Source: Rhopalosiphum padi
Taxonomy: Eukaryota > Arthropoda > Insecta > Hemiptera > Aphididae
NCBI RefSeq assembly: GCF_020882245.1
Contig: NC_083597.1
Span: 44,618,152-44,682,151, forward strand
Direction of reading: 5' to 3'
Length of the DNA stretch: 64,000 nucleotides
The position numbers and the translations under genes were made by a program. Position 1 is the first letter of the stretch; each line of letters begins with the position of its first letter. The notes under the pieces are model-generated. The model searched no databases and was not told the origin of the DNA. It saw nothing but the letters and a program-made list of their open reading frames with translations. This document shows positions 38,811 to 51,777 of this stretch, piece by piece.

Positions 38811-39931
38811 GTGCCGAAACATACGCCTTCGACTTCAAGTACAATTGCAGATGAAAACTATGAAGAAAAAGAAGAAAATACAACGGATAATAATATAATC
38901 TGTGGTGTGCATAATATAGATGATGAACTTGATTTGGGAAATTTAAGTACAGGACCTCGTCAACCATTAAAGGTAGGTAGATTTGTAATTACAATTTTTA
39001 CGTAGGTAGATATATAAATATTATAAATAAGATTTTAAAATATGTTTCATAAGGAGTATCCTAATAAAAAAAATGGCAATCAAAATCGAGGATTTACATC
39101 TTATTATTTTAGTGAATTCAATTGGCTTGAATACAGTATAAAAAAAAGGTAGTGTTTTGTTTCCCATGCCGTATTTTTGCAACTGCTCGTCAAACGGAAG
39201 ATACATTTACTGTAACAGGATTTAATAACTCGAAGAAAGTAAGTTGTAATTAAGCAAATAAGAAATAATACTACACATTTATAAATTTAAAATAATCACA
39301 AGTGACAAGTAAGAAAGTAAGAAACCTACCCATGTACCTATTTAAAACATAAAACTAAATTATGTATTAAAGAAATAAAATATATTAAAATTAAATTAGG
39401 TAATAATATTATTCAATAATTTGAAGAAAAATCGGATAATTGTATATTTCAATTTGTCTACCATAAATTAATTAAAATAAAATAATTTTCTTCATTATTT
39501 GAAATGTATGTTATTATCATTTACCCAATACCTACAATAATTATAATAATTTCAATATATTTTACATGATATTTTATCTAATCTACAGCTTTGTGCATCA
39601 AAAGATTCTAAGACAAAAAAATCAAAACTGAGTTTGCACGCTTCAACGATTAAACCACATTAATTGTATGTCAAGATGGTTAGAATATAAACGTTCTTTA
39701 AACCAAGGTAGTATCATCTCCAAATTATCAACAGCCAACAAGGAGCACATTGACAAAAACCGGCAGTATATTAAATGTTTAATTGACATAGTTATATTTC
39801 TTGGACGGTAAGGACTTCCATTTAGGGGTCATCGAGAATGGTTACAAACTTGTATGAATCAAGATAGATTTAGTAATTTAAGTATTTTGAATATAGAAAA
39901 TGACATTAGTATCAATAATGAAGTCATTTAA
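38811..39931 (+). pseudogene. hAT transposase N-terminal remnant (ZMYM1-like)
   Basis: Three pieces are visible. Piece 1 (38811-38972) is an acidic N-terminus ending STGPRQPLK at an AAG|GTAGGT donor. Piece 2 (about 39073-39238) contains NGNQNRGFTSYYF, FNWLEYS and, after a one-base frame change, CFPCRIFATARQ. The W-x-x-Y and C-F-P-C pattern is the TTF-type zinc finger of this family. It ends at GTAAGT. An intron at 39239-39588 (GT...ACAG) leads to piece 3, where a frame from ATG 39668 gives SRWLEYKRS, ENRQYI-like DKNRQYIKCL and LGR-stop-GLPFRGHRE; the stop is TAA at 39809. The R-x-GLPFRGHRE motif opens the DUF4371 region. The frame ends at 39931. The DDE catalytic core and C-terminal dimerisation domain are absent, so this is non-functional as a transposase. 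Confidence 0.85.
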
Positions 39932-40681
39932 ATATTTTTGAAAAAACTGAAAGACGTATACAATTAATTTATATTTAATTACATTAAAATATATACCTAC
40001 CTATTTATTTATATATTATGTTCAATTGTGTTACTTATTGAACTACAAATTATTATTATTATTATTATTATTATTTTTTTTTTTTTAAATGAAATTAATC
40101 GGTTTATTTATAAAATTATAAATTTGTATTACTATAATATTAATACTTATGTTATATATGTGTTCTATGTATGATACTTAACTACTTAAGTCAGAATTGA
40201 AGAAATACAGGTATCTTTAAAAATATGTACTAAATGTACATTTTACTAACATATTATTATTTTAAAAAAAATTTCTTGGGGCTTAAGCCCCCCTAAATAT
40301 GTTTACTATTTGCGCCACTGATCATTACGAAATTTATAAAATAATAAAATATAGTACTAAAGTAAATATAATATTGAATTTATATTTTTAACGCCTACTA
40401 AACATGTTTTGTAACCTAAACTAACTTAATCTTAATAATATTGAGTCAAAACGATTTATTTGTTTAACATTTAAAAAATAAAAATTTGAAAAAAATAGTG
40501 AAATATATTGTATACTTTATACTCGTTAAAATACAGAGTTATGATAAAACACTCATTATTTCAAAAAGTTTTCATGTTGTTAAAAAAACAACGTTACATT
40601 ACACATTATTTTAACTTTAAGAAAGATGATAATTTTATAGTTACGTCGTAATCGTAGTTACTACGACATAGCGTACCACTG

Positions 40682-40735
40682 CAGTTCCCAACCCATGGGC
40701 CACGGGCGAGATGGAACTGAGCAGTGGACCATATA
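40682..40735 (+). mobile_element. Possible hAT terminal fragment
   Basis: CAGTTCCCAACCCATGGGCC and the following GAGCAGTGGACCAT resemble the CAG..GTTCCCAACC...GGGCC ends of a widespread hAT group. No inverted partner or target duplication is found, so it would be a broken end. Confidence 0.3.
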
Positions 40736-43421
40736 ATTTTAACATTAGTAAATTACTAACGTATATAATAATATTATTATGTACATACGTGTATATAGAT
40801 ATGCTTTTAGTCATTAGTGAGCCTCAAACATTTTTTTTTTACAAAATTAGTTAAAAGTCAACTAAAACCACTGAATTAGAATAATGAGCTCACATAGTGA
40901 AGAGAGTTACATACAACTTGAAATGATTAAAAATTAAAATGCAATACATAGTTTTAATTCATTAGAGACAATATTTACTATTTAATTATCCCACGGTTCA
41001 ATGAAGCTCAGAATTTACAATTTAAAAAGTTGAAAAATAATTACTATTACGCAATACGCATTATGCAATTTGTATTTTAATTACCGAAATAATGAAATAT
41101 TTAAAATATTCAATAAAGGAAAAAACATCATTAGAGTAGTCTACATCTGTATATCGTATTTCAATATATTGCTTTCAAAACTATTACACCAAATTACTTT
41201 TAAATTAAAAAATAATTCATCTAATTTAGCATCAAAAAACTAATTAGAAATATAAATTTTATACAGAAATACAATTATAAATTCTATCATAACAAATAAA
41301 TGTTCAACGTTAATGCTTTAAGACTCGTAAAGTTTAACGACTTAAACCCATATGGTTTAATGTTTTGATGTAAACAGTTTTCAAATATTCATTTAAAGCT
41401 GTATTAACTTTGTAATTATTTATAATACTTGTTACGTAGTAGATATTGACGAATTATTAATAACGAACGTGTGCAAATACATTTCCGTACGTTTGCTAAT
41501 ATAATTATTGTATAACACAAACAAATTTTATATTATGCAAACGTGATAGTATATATTTAAAAATAAATTATTACCATAAAAATGTAATCAAACTACCGAG
41601 TAGTTTTTTAATATAACTTGCACAGTTATAAACAGAAACAATAAAATAGATATAACATAATATATGAATAATATACATAACAAACAATAGAATGAGATTA
41701 ACGATTTCGTCAATCAGTGAAATTCGAAACTACTTTAAAATGATCACTTTAAAACTGTTATTAGGCCGAAAATTAATGTTTTAAACATTTAGTAAGACGT
41801 AAGTATAAGTTTCGGTTTTATTTTCATGGAAATACCGTTATAAAATACCCGGTTTTCTATAATACAAAAAAGTATCTCGAAAATTTGTGGATCGAAGTTA
41901 AGGGCGATAAAATAGCAGCCAGTCAATTATGCAAAGTAGACGCAACCCAGAAATTTATTTAAAAACTTTTTCCCGCTGATATTCTCAAACATCCAACTGT
42001 GTGTTTACATTTCTGATGGCTAAAAACCAACGAAAACATGAATTGCCAATACAAATAAACTCGCCGAGAAGATGCAAAATGATATATTATAATTTATAAC
42101 TCATGCGATAACCTATACGGTAATAATATTATAAATCCATTCCCCTTAATTGCGTCCAACAGCAGCTATTGACGTATTGTTTTTATTATTATATTATTAT
42201 TATTAAACGATAGGAAAAAAGTTAATGTTCAAACCTATTCGGCTATAAAATTAATTCTGATTACAATTTCACAACAATACAATAAATAGGGTTAAATCTA
42301 CGACGGGGCAGATTATCTTGGCAGTGCAGTAATTTTAATTCGAAACTAAACGTGTTAAAAAAATGTACATGATTGTATTATTTAGTTCTTCGACATCTTT
42401 TATGAATCGTTTATTTATCCCTCGCAACATAACTTTATCCGACTAAAAAACTCCAGTAATGTTCTCTGACCGACAAAACGTAAATACAGTCACTTTTTAA
42501 AAACATGTGTATAAGGCGTATAGACTATACGCCCTGAACGTAGTGATCCATTATTTGCAAAACTGGTTGATATGTATATACGTGTTTCTGAGATAATATA
42601 TTTGGTGAAAAAACATTTGTTAAACTACTAAAAACAATATAATGTTATTCGTGTACGATTATTTTATTTACTGTGCACGAATTTAAAATGGTCGCTGATG
42701 TTTTCTTCTAAGTATTTAATATAATTTTAGTTGTAAATAAATTATAATTAATTGAAGTAAATTAAACTGGAATGACTGCATCACAACGAAAACTAACATT
42801 ATCTCAAACGGTGTTATGTAATATTTTGTTATTTAACATAAAACAAATATATAAAAGTACAATATTAATATATAAACAAACGCACGTACTTATATGGTAT
42901 AATATAGGTAATATTACAATAACTACTGTTTGTTTGATTTTAAATGCAAAACACACTTACACTATTTATATCTCGTCGAGTCTATATTGATCCATTGTTA
43001 AGTTGCCAAAAATATTCGAAAAAGCCGCAATTTCCCCCCAAAAAACTATCTTTCTTTGTCTGCAACACATAAAATTCACTCGGCTTTTCCGATCGGAACT
43101 CTCTCCAAGAGGTTTATGGCGAGGAAGCAACATGATTATAAATCACCTATCCCTATCAGTCGACGAACTTCCTGTTCAGACTACGTATAAGCGTGAAAAG
43201 GGCAACAAGGAGAAGAAAAATACCGTAACGGAGATTTTTTTCTTTCTCTTCGCTCATTTCACTAACAGCATTAATAACCAGTGCAGTGGAATGAATTTTT
43301 CTGTAGTATACCGAGAAAAAAACGGAGAGGAATGAAAGAAAAACAAATTTAGTCTGGTACACGGACTAAACGAAAACTACAAATAAAAGAAAAATATTTG
43401 AGTTATTTAAAAAAAAAATAC

Positions 43422-43462
43422 ATAATAATAATAATAATAATAATAATTATTATTATTATTAT
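43422..43462. repeat. (TAA)n/(TTA)n perfect palindrome
   Basis: A TAA tract turns at 43446/43447 into its own complement, giving a perfect 32-bp palindrome at 43431-43462 with no spacer. It can extrude as a cruciform. Confidence 0.9.
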
Positions 43463-44799
43463 AACAAGAGAAATCCGAATAAAATCCCATTTGTTTAATG
43501 GCGCTGATTTATATCTAATACCCCTCTGTTGTAACGAAAATGGAAATTGTTAAATTATCAGTTGAGAATAAAATACGTCCCGAGAAACAAAAACGATTAT
43601 AATGAGAATTTTGACAGAAAAAGCGCTTAATGCACCCCGGTTATTAATGTCGTTTAAATTACCTGAATGTCTATAAACGAGTAACCAAAAAATCTTGTTC
43701 AAATGATTCACAGCGTAATTAAACTCGCTGGAAAACGGGAACCACATAAATATTTTGATACGATTAAATAACCAATGAACCACGGTGTAATTGATGGCCG
43801 TCGTTTTGTAATTGATGTCTGAACAACGAGAGCACAGAAAACTATTTTCTAAATGAATAACTGTTGTGCTTAAACATGATTAGGGTTGTCAAATAATTTT
43901 TAAATGCTCCGCGTTGTTCATCGCCATACGATAGTATAGACGCACAGCCAGTATACCATTCTTCGACATCGTTTGTTAAACACATCGACATCGCGTTATA
44001 AATAATAGGTAATTGAAAACATATTTTACCGCATTAAAAAAAAAAATAAATTATAAAGTACATTGTCGCGTAATAATTGGCACAATATTACGTTTAATAA
44101 TATTATTATTGTTTAGAAGTTATAATAATTTCATATTGTCTGAAACTATAGATTATCTTATTTAGTAATAATAAATACGAAAGTCCGTTTCCCATTAAAT
44201 TAATAATACAAAAAGAAACGATTGTTCTTATTCACTAACAGTTCTTTTGTTATCTATTTTATAAATAATCGTAATTACTTTTTACCACCAATTGTAAATA
44301 TAATTACGTAAGATATTGCGCCTTTTTTGATTAATTAATTTATAATATTAAAGTTCTCGGCATTTTTTATGACTGACACTATTATATATGTTCCGTTCTA
44401 CAAATAAACGTGGAAATCATTATCTGTACAGCGTACACTGTAATTCAAAGAAGTAAGTAAATTATATCATTTATACAAATATACGCATGAAAAATCAACA
44501 CGGTTTACATTATAATATTATAATATTCATCATGTAATAAAAAAATTAAGTTTAAACGGAAACCTAAGACGTTCTGAAATCATTTCACATCACATAACGC
44601 TATATAGTATATACTATCATTTAACCATTTTTTTTTCACTCGGTTGATTTAAGTAAGTATATACGTCGATTTGAGCGCTACGCGTAGTATTGAAAATAAT
44701 TAAGTAAAATCCTGTTTTGAAGTAGTTTTTCCCGGACAAAATACGAACCGGCTTTTCGTTTAAAAACTTAAAAACGAAAAAAAAAATAAAAAAAAAATA

Positions 44800-45850
44800 T
44801 ATATATAGTTATTATTTACTCATATAACTCTGTCTAAACATTCTCTCGTTCTCGTCGTTAGTTGCAGTAAACTCGCGGGACACATATTATTAGGAGTGTA
44901 ATAAAGTAGTACGCGTACTCCGTAACTATCACGATACAAATATACATATACATATATATATATATATATATGCGCAACGCGTATATTATTATGATAAATA
45001 TTATGACGAATATATATCATTCGAGTAGGTGCCCAGCCGGTCGCCGCGGAACGAGTGAAAATTATATACAATTGCACGTCGCCGTCGCAATATTATATTA
45101 TGTATATTAATATTATATTATGTACGCGGAACAACCGGCTGTAAGCCAGCGCGACAACGCCAATAAAATATCGCCGAGAAATTGAAAAACTTTCCGTTTA
45201 TTTATCGGTATATTATAATTTAATAACGTCGCATTACAACTAATAACGATGCGCGCGGCAGTGCGGCGGCGGCGGCGGGAGCTTACGCGATACTTTGTGC
45301 GCGGCGGCGTACGGCGGAGCGGCCGTTCCGCGAAATCCCTCCGAACGAATTGAAATATATAGCTCATATTGCGTTTGATGGCTATACGGCCTTTGTGAAA
45401 GACGAGAATACCCGAACACAATGCGCCGTTATATTATGTTGTCGAAATGAAAATCGCAAAAATGGTCGGGGAAAAAACCTTGTTTTTAAGTCCCACCGTA
45501 TGGTTTACCGGACGATTTTAATACGGTCCGTATCTGTTATTTTTCCCACGCAATCCAATTTACAGTTGAATACCGCGCACTGCGGAAGTCCGGAATACGA
45601 CGGACACTATATATATATATATGATATTATATGTGTAACGAATACTGCGCGGCGGTCTCGCGGCATTGTACCTATATATATTATATATATATAGGTTGGT
45701 AGGCAATTTAACATTATTATTGTGTATCATACTCGTATTATGTAGGAGGGAATGATCTGAGGACATCCGTGCGCAGCATCTTCCGACTGCACTGAGGATG
45801 CATCACGTCCCATCACGTGTATAATATATATTTTATTAGTTGCATCGACC
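44800..45850. other. GC/CpG-rich block
   Basis: A CpG-rich segment centred on 45240-45340 (GCGCGCGGC, GCGGCGGCGG words) between TA tracts at 44952-44971 and about 45609-45620. Frames are open on both strands (45113-45421 minus, 45350-45694 plus) with no splice pair or motif. It may be a promoter. Confidence 0.35.
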
Positions 45851-48180
45851 GCTTATTATTCACTATATCGCCACGAAAACACATATATACGTAATATTAT
45901 GATATACTGATATAATAAGTTGCCATCCTAAAACGTAAGTCGTGGGATCAATGTAATATTTTTTTAATTGATAACGTATTGTTTTAAATGGCTCGACGCA
46001 TGCAGTATGGGTTTTCTGAATTTGGTTACATTTTTGCGAATTTGAAATTCGTCTACCTAAGTATGATCCGGACATTATAATAATATTATGATTTATGACG
46101 GCCAAAAAAAGAACGGATCGCAAAACATACATATTATATGTATATATATGATATCCAGCGTGGAAATTCTTTTCACAGTTATTACACAGTGCACACTGCA
46201 CACGTATTATATTCCTTACAAAGAGCTTTTATGTATAAAATCAGATTTTGAACGAGTTCTTAATTAGTTGTAAGTATACATTTTTAAAGTTTAGAAGAGC
46301 GAAACAGTAGACGTTAATTTTGTACTTCTATATCTCTATATTATGTTCCTCGCCAACTACTCACCAATACTTAAAATGCTTCTGACTAATCAACTACTCG
46401 TTTAATATTTTGTGAAAATTAACATTAATTGATGAAAACTCAAGCATCCACAGTTAAATTGTTCAGTTCAATTGTTTTTGAATTGTAACACAATAAGAAA
46501 ATTGATTTGTCAAATGTGGTTTTGCGTGTAAATTCCTGCTTTTATTTTAGTTTTAGTTTTTTTTATTCTATTAATGATTATTAAGAAAAGTGCTAAAGAT
46601 CTGTTAATTTCAGCCACCCAAAATACCAACTATAGATCCATTTTCCTATACCATAAAATATATTAAATTTTAAAATACAAACACTTTTACTGGTCCAAAA
46701 AGTAGTGACACACAGAAAAACACACACAATATTATAAAATCAATACATCACTCAGAATTTAAAATCATCGGTTATTATAATGCATATTTTATGCGTTCAT
46801 TACAATCACTGCCGGTCAATAAGATTAAAAACCTCTTAAATTACATTGATGCTTCCATTAATTTGATCATTAATGGACATTGTGTAATCAACCGTTTGCT
46901 ACAATCACTTTAATTTAACCCTTTTCGCAAATGCTGTTTATTTTTTTTATTTTATAGATTCGAATAGAATAAATACGTACCTCTGTAGTCTGTACCAATA
47001 TAATCACATTGATTGGAACTAGCAGTAAATTTTAATTAAAATTGCGAGTTTCTCAAAATAACTATTATTTAGTGATTTTTAGCTCCAATACAATTATAAC
47101 TGATTTTAATTTTTTGAAATAAAATCATCAATAAGAGTGTTTACATTTTCTTTAAGAGTTATGATTTGATTGATTTAATATAGTTAATATTTGCATACTT
47201 ATATTAATATTTAATTATATTCGCGTTAAGTACCTATACCTAGAAATTAGAATATTGACAGTTTATTTTATGTTGTTAACTTCCTAGCTTATATATACAT
47301 ATAGTATAAACTACAAAGTAACATTTTGCATAATTTTGCTATACTATAATAGCAATATTAGTGTTTAAAGTATTTTACAAGTAAATATACCGTTGGAAGA
47401 ATACCGAACAAAATATTTAATAGGGAATCGAGTAATTCACATGCCAGTGAACTAACGCCAACTATTTATAATAAACTAATCGTTCAGTATCCACATTCAA
47501 ATACCTAATCAAAATTCCAATATCACCATTCACCGCACTGTATATTACTTCTGATTTCATTAGTCCTGTCTGCGTTGTCAATAATAATTTTCCGTACAGC
47601 AAACACACATTTAATTCATACATGGTTTAATATAGTTTGTACAAATAATAATAATAATATGTTCGTATATATATAAATTTCCTGGCATTGTTAAACGAAC
47701 GATTTTAATGGACGGACACATCGTTTGCAGTGAATTTAAATTCGCATATGAATATCGACCGTCTACAACAGTTGCCTAAAAATTACGCTTAAAGGGTGAT
47801 TTATTTCAACGTTAAATAGAAATAATCATTTTACAAACAATTTATTTAGTTTTTTTTTTTTCCAAATGCGATTATTCATTGATTACGCATATTTAATGTG
47901 TAGTGTCGAGTTGCAACGAATATCTGAAATTTTCACAGCGCTATTATACGTATATAACTATAAGCTTTGAATGCCTTTAAAATATTATATATTATCGATT
48001 CGACGGAGTAGTGTGTGTGTGTGTGTGTGTGTGTGTAGAAAAATGTTGTGCTATAGAATATCGAATTAAAAATAAATGACGCCGAGCAAAATGGATTTTT
48101 CGCGTTAGGATAAAAAAAAAAGTTCCCCTTTTTATTGTGAACGCGCAAATAATATAATAGCCTGAAATGTCGTGCGTATT
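45851..48180. other. AT-rich noncoding stretch
   Basis: No gene is recognised. It ends with a (GT)n tract at 48011-48036. Confidence 0.55.
48011..48036. repeat. (GT)n microsatellite
   Basis: Thirteen perfect GT units. Confidence 0.92.
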
Positions 48181-49006
48181 TCAACAGCCATTATTTCTAA
48201 TCAATTTTTACTATCGCGCATAATATTATTAGAATTGCGCCGGGTCTTTCGTGCAACTGTGCGTGTATATCCTGCCGCGTTGCACCGCTTCGAGTGCAGC
48301 GCGCCGTTATTGTAATGACGACCACGGCGATGCGTTTGCGTTTTAGGTTCGCCGCGCGTAATAATATACTCGCGCGTCGGCTCCGAACGTCGTCCGCACA
48401 CATATTGTAATACAATTCTATTACGAAGGAAAAAAATTAAACATATTATGCACATGACTCACGAGAGACATATATATATATACATACACAGAGAGAGAGG
48501 GGGAGGGAGCGAATGAGTGAGTGACAGAGACGAGATATTATATCCCGCCGAGGCTCCGGGAAAGCCCCGCATAAGTCCGGCCACATTTCGGGGATTATAA
48601 CTTTAATGGCAATCCGAACGGTCCTGTCATATTATATAATATAATATAACATAAAACCGAGGGAAACGCGTAAAAACGACGACTGCGCCCATGGACGAAA
48701 CGCTAAAATTTTGATTGATGCGTTTGGCCCCGCGCCCGGTTGTCAAAAACTCTCTCAACCGGTGGTTGTCGGCGGGGGGGAGAAAGCTTGGCCCAGGTGC
48801 CGCCGCGCGAGAACCGCGTCGAGAAGAGGGTTCTTATTATTTCGCACGCGTGTAAAAAAAAAAAAAACAAAAACAATAATAATTAATAATAATATTTCGG
48901 AGCGTGCGAGGCGCGTACTGTAGGGGTATATACGATGGCGGGGGGGGCCTTATTTACCTCTGACCCGCAGCCCTTAATTTGAATTGGTGTGTTTTTTTTC
49001 TTTTAG
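48181..49006. other. GC/CpG-rich block with GAGA tract
   Basis: High GC, with a homopurine GA/GGGA tract at 48491-48509 that resembles GAGA-type promoter sequence, C/G-rich words near 48543-48600, and a G-run at 48939-48946. It ends in a strong acceptor-like T8CT4AG at 49006. A promoter or 5' UTR reading is plausible for a plus-strand gene. Confidence 0.35.
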
Positions 49007-49254
49007 ATCGAGCCAGAAGACTATCGCCGTAGTGACATCCGAAATCCTTCGTCAGCTGCGGCCGCCAACTACACCCCCACCCGCTCGCCACTCGTATACA
49101 GTCGACGCGGCGGCGGAGCTTGTTTGTCGCGATATTTGCATAATTCCCGCCGACGGAAAGACCGGTGCAGCACCCTCGGGGGTACTACTATATACGCGTT
49201 ATACCCTCGTAGTTCGAGTAAATATGTATATATATATAAATATACTCGTTACTC
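49007..49254 (+). CDS. Candidate GC-rich exon between strong splice signals
   Basis: It is preceded by GTGTTTTTTTTCTTTTAG and followed by GTGAGT at 49255-49260, so both boundaries are good for a plus-strand exon of 248 bp. In phase 0 it is open throughout, starting IEPEDYRRSDIRNPSS and continuing Ala/Arg/Ser-rich. A second frame is also open, so the reading phase is uncertain. The last 50 bp are TA-repeat and look noncoding, so the true donor could be earlier or the exon could be 5' UTR. No domain recognised. Confidence 0.33.
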
Positions 49255-49986
49255 GTGAGTCGTGACTGCAGAGCGACAGAGAGAAGTGTATGCGAGAGGG
49301 AGTGACTACGCTGCCGACTGCTCTCCACGTTAAATAATCAAATTCGATTTAATCCTTCCCGGTCCGGAAGACGCCTACGACACTCGATACATATAAATAC
49401 ATTATGATTCGGTACTTTGCCGCTGTTATGTATATACTATACAATATCATATAGAATATACGAACTATACATAATGCAGGTGAACTAGGTATCCTGTTTA
49501 TATGTTTATAATGTATGTACTATATATATATTATATTTCTTATATATTTTGTTCGAGGAAAACTTATATTAACGAGTTTTAGAATATTATTTTCCAATAT
49601 GTACATATAAGCCTTTTATGCGGCTACAAATACACCTCGTTCACTTTGTGTTTAAATAATGTAAGTACACAAATCCACTCGGATTTATATATAATATGTA
49701 TCCGTCGTACACGTGCAGGTGTGATTTATTAAACGTAACGAATTGTAAAATACGTATTAATACGCTAAAATGTTTCAATAAATATAACTGTTTTATGTTT
49801 TCGAAAACATTTTTTATTTTCCCCTTTCAAATACCTTGTAAATAATTGCGTCGTGCCTGAAAAAAATGAGATTATTTATACTGTATTGCTTTCAGTAAAA
49901 AGTGTTTGTTCTGAATAATAGTTGAATATTTTTAAACATGTTTATGCGAAACTATCAGGCTTCGAGCAAAAACGTATAATTTTTAG

Positions 49987-50091
49987 GCATTTAAAGTTTT
50001 CATTAAGGGAATACTGCAGCAACAATGCCCAAGGGTATGGGTACCTGTCTGCTGTCGGCTGTCGGCTGTCGGCTGTCAAAACTTTAAATGC
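49987..50091. repeat. Inverted-repeat element with internal heptamer array
   Basis: GCATTTAAAGTTTT (49987-50000) is repeated inverted at 50078-50091. ACGTATA words lie just outside both arms. Immediately inside the right arm are four copies of GCTGTCG (50051-50077, last unit incomplete). It could be a small MITE or a degraded copy of one. No target duplication is evident. Confidence 0.6.
50051..50077 (+). repeat. (GCTGTCG)n tandem repeat
   Basis: Three full heptamers and a six-base remainder, perfect. Confidence 0.9.
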
Positions 50092-51753
50092 TTATACGTA
50101 TAATAATCCATTGATTTCACAGTATAATTGACATTCGTACATCAAAATGTACAGTAAAATAATATTTGAAGAGCATTAACAATATTATTATTTTGTAGAA
50201 TACGAAATCTGGGATAGGGATGCCGTTCAAAACAAATAAAAAATCACTTTGATCAATTATTTTTTGAAAAAATTGATTTGGCTTACAAAAATATAACATT
50301 ATTACGATATAACCAGCTACCTAATACCCACGCAAGTTAAATAAAAATATTAATTGACAATTCATAATCATAAAACATAATCTAGGGTTCAACAATTCAC
50401 GTTATGGATTGTTTGTTTAATTAATTTTAAATTTTGAACAATTATTCACTATTTATGAATTCCGTCTCACTCGAGTTTACCTATTTCAAAAAAATAACCG
50501 AAGTCGCATTTATTGGTCCGTATAATATCGAGGTAGATGCACTGCGTATAGTATAAAATTATTATCATATTTTATGATATATAATGTGTATTCGTGTTTA
50601 TTATTAATGATAATATTCGAGAATATTTTTGAATAATTAAATACATACAACTTAAATTAATGTTCAAAACGCAGTATGTAACATTTGAAGTTTATTGTTT
50701 CGCCGAAACGGAACGGATTTACGTGAAATTAATGTATACAACTAATTAGTTCTTTATAGATAAAGGTACTATGAAATTATGCTTAACAATATTTTAGATT
50801 AGATATTTTAATACGATTTATATAATACGGGGAAATTCGCTCTGCCAACAAATACAATTGTCTATTTGTTTATAATTAGATTATAATAAAGAAAACTTTA
50901 TTTTATTATATGAAGCCCTGAAAAGGTTACTCGCGTGAATATATTATTATCTGAATAAACAATGATAAAAAGGAAAAAAAAACTAAAATAAACTGAGGTG
51001 CAAATTTCGTTATAACTTTTTATTAAGAAACTAAAAAAAAAAGTTCTTTGTTATTATCGTGGCTAAAACTTTTATTTTTATTGTTTTATTATAAAATTTT
51101 AAAAAATGTGTTTAATTGTTTAACGAACTTAATATAACATATAATGATGAATTTTCATTCCTAGAATGTAAAAAAGTTATGGTTTATCGTAAAAATGGTA
51201 ACATAAAAAAAAAAAAAATAAAAATACGTAAGTTCTATTTTAATATTCTTTTATCAGTTTTATCTGTACGTAAATGTTAAAACAGTTACAAAAAAATATC
51301 TTTAAACGAAAAAAAGGTTAGTCATTATTATAATAATTTTTGTACCTATATATATTTTTTTAATTCAATAATAATAACGCTATTAATATATAAAAATTAA
51401 GTTCTATAGTATACTTTATTTGTTCAATTACGTTAAATTGAAATGATATTCAATTATTTATACAATTCAGTGATTTTTCAATGCGAAAATATATGTAGGT
51501 ACTCGATATCCATTAATTACTTATTAATTACTTATAAAGATTCAATATTTTTTATAGATATAACTGATATCATTATATTACAATATATTACAATATAAAA
51601 GGTCACATGAGATTATACATTGCTAGTAGTCTACTGATTTAATGCATATTTAGTAAGGTTGACAGTGAACCAAGACATGGACAATTTAATTTTATCAAAA
51701 CTATTGTGAATAATAAAAATACAATGTGTGTATAAAAAGTTCTGGAGACTTTC

Positions 51754-51777
51754 ATTATATATATATATATATATATA
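51754..51777. repeat. (TA)n microsatellite
   Basis: A perfect TA tract of 24 bp. Confidence 0.85.

Larger units (their letters stand above)
37761..40320 (+). mobile_element. Defective hAT-superfamily transposon, 2.56 kb
   Basis: The left terminus CAGTGGCGCAAATA is repeated inverted at the right terminus (TATTTGCGCCACTG ending at 40320), 14 bp perfect, followed by a looser match in the GGGG..CCCCCT subterminal part. The flanking octamers are GTCATTAC (37753-37760) and ATCATTAC (40321-40328), 7 of 8 identical, as hAT insertion predicts. Inside, on the plus strand, is the N-terminal part of a ZMYM1-like hAT transposase with introns. The catalytic RNase-H-like core and C-terminal dimerisation region are missing, so the element cannot move itself. 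Two smaller elements are nested in its 5' part (38061-38243 and 38290-38459). Confidence 0.88.
40321..44799. other. AT-rich noncoding stretch right of the hAT element
   Basis: It contains a possible hAT end at 40682-40735 and the (TAA)n palindrome at 43422-43462. Frames at 42772-42990 and 43003-43335 sit in slightly less AT-rich DNA but show no motif or splice pair. Otherwise nothing is seen. Confidence 0.55.
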
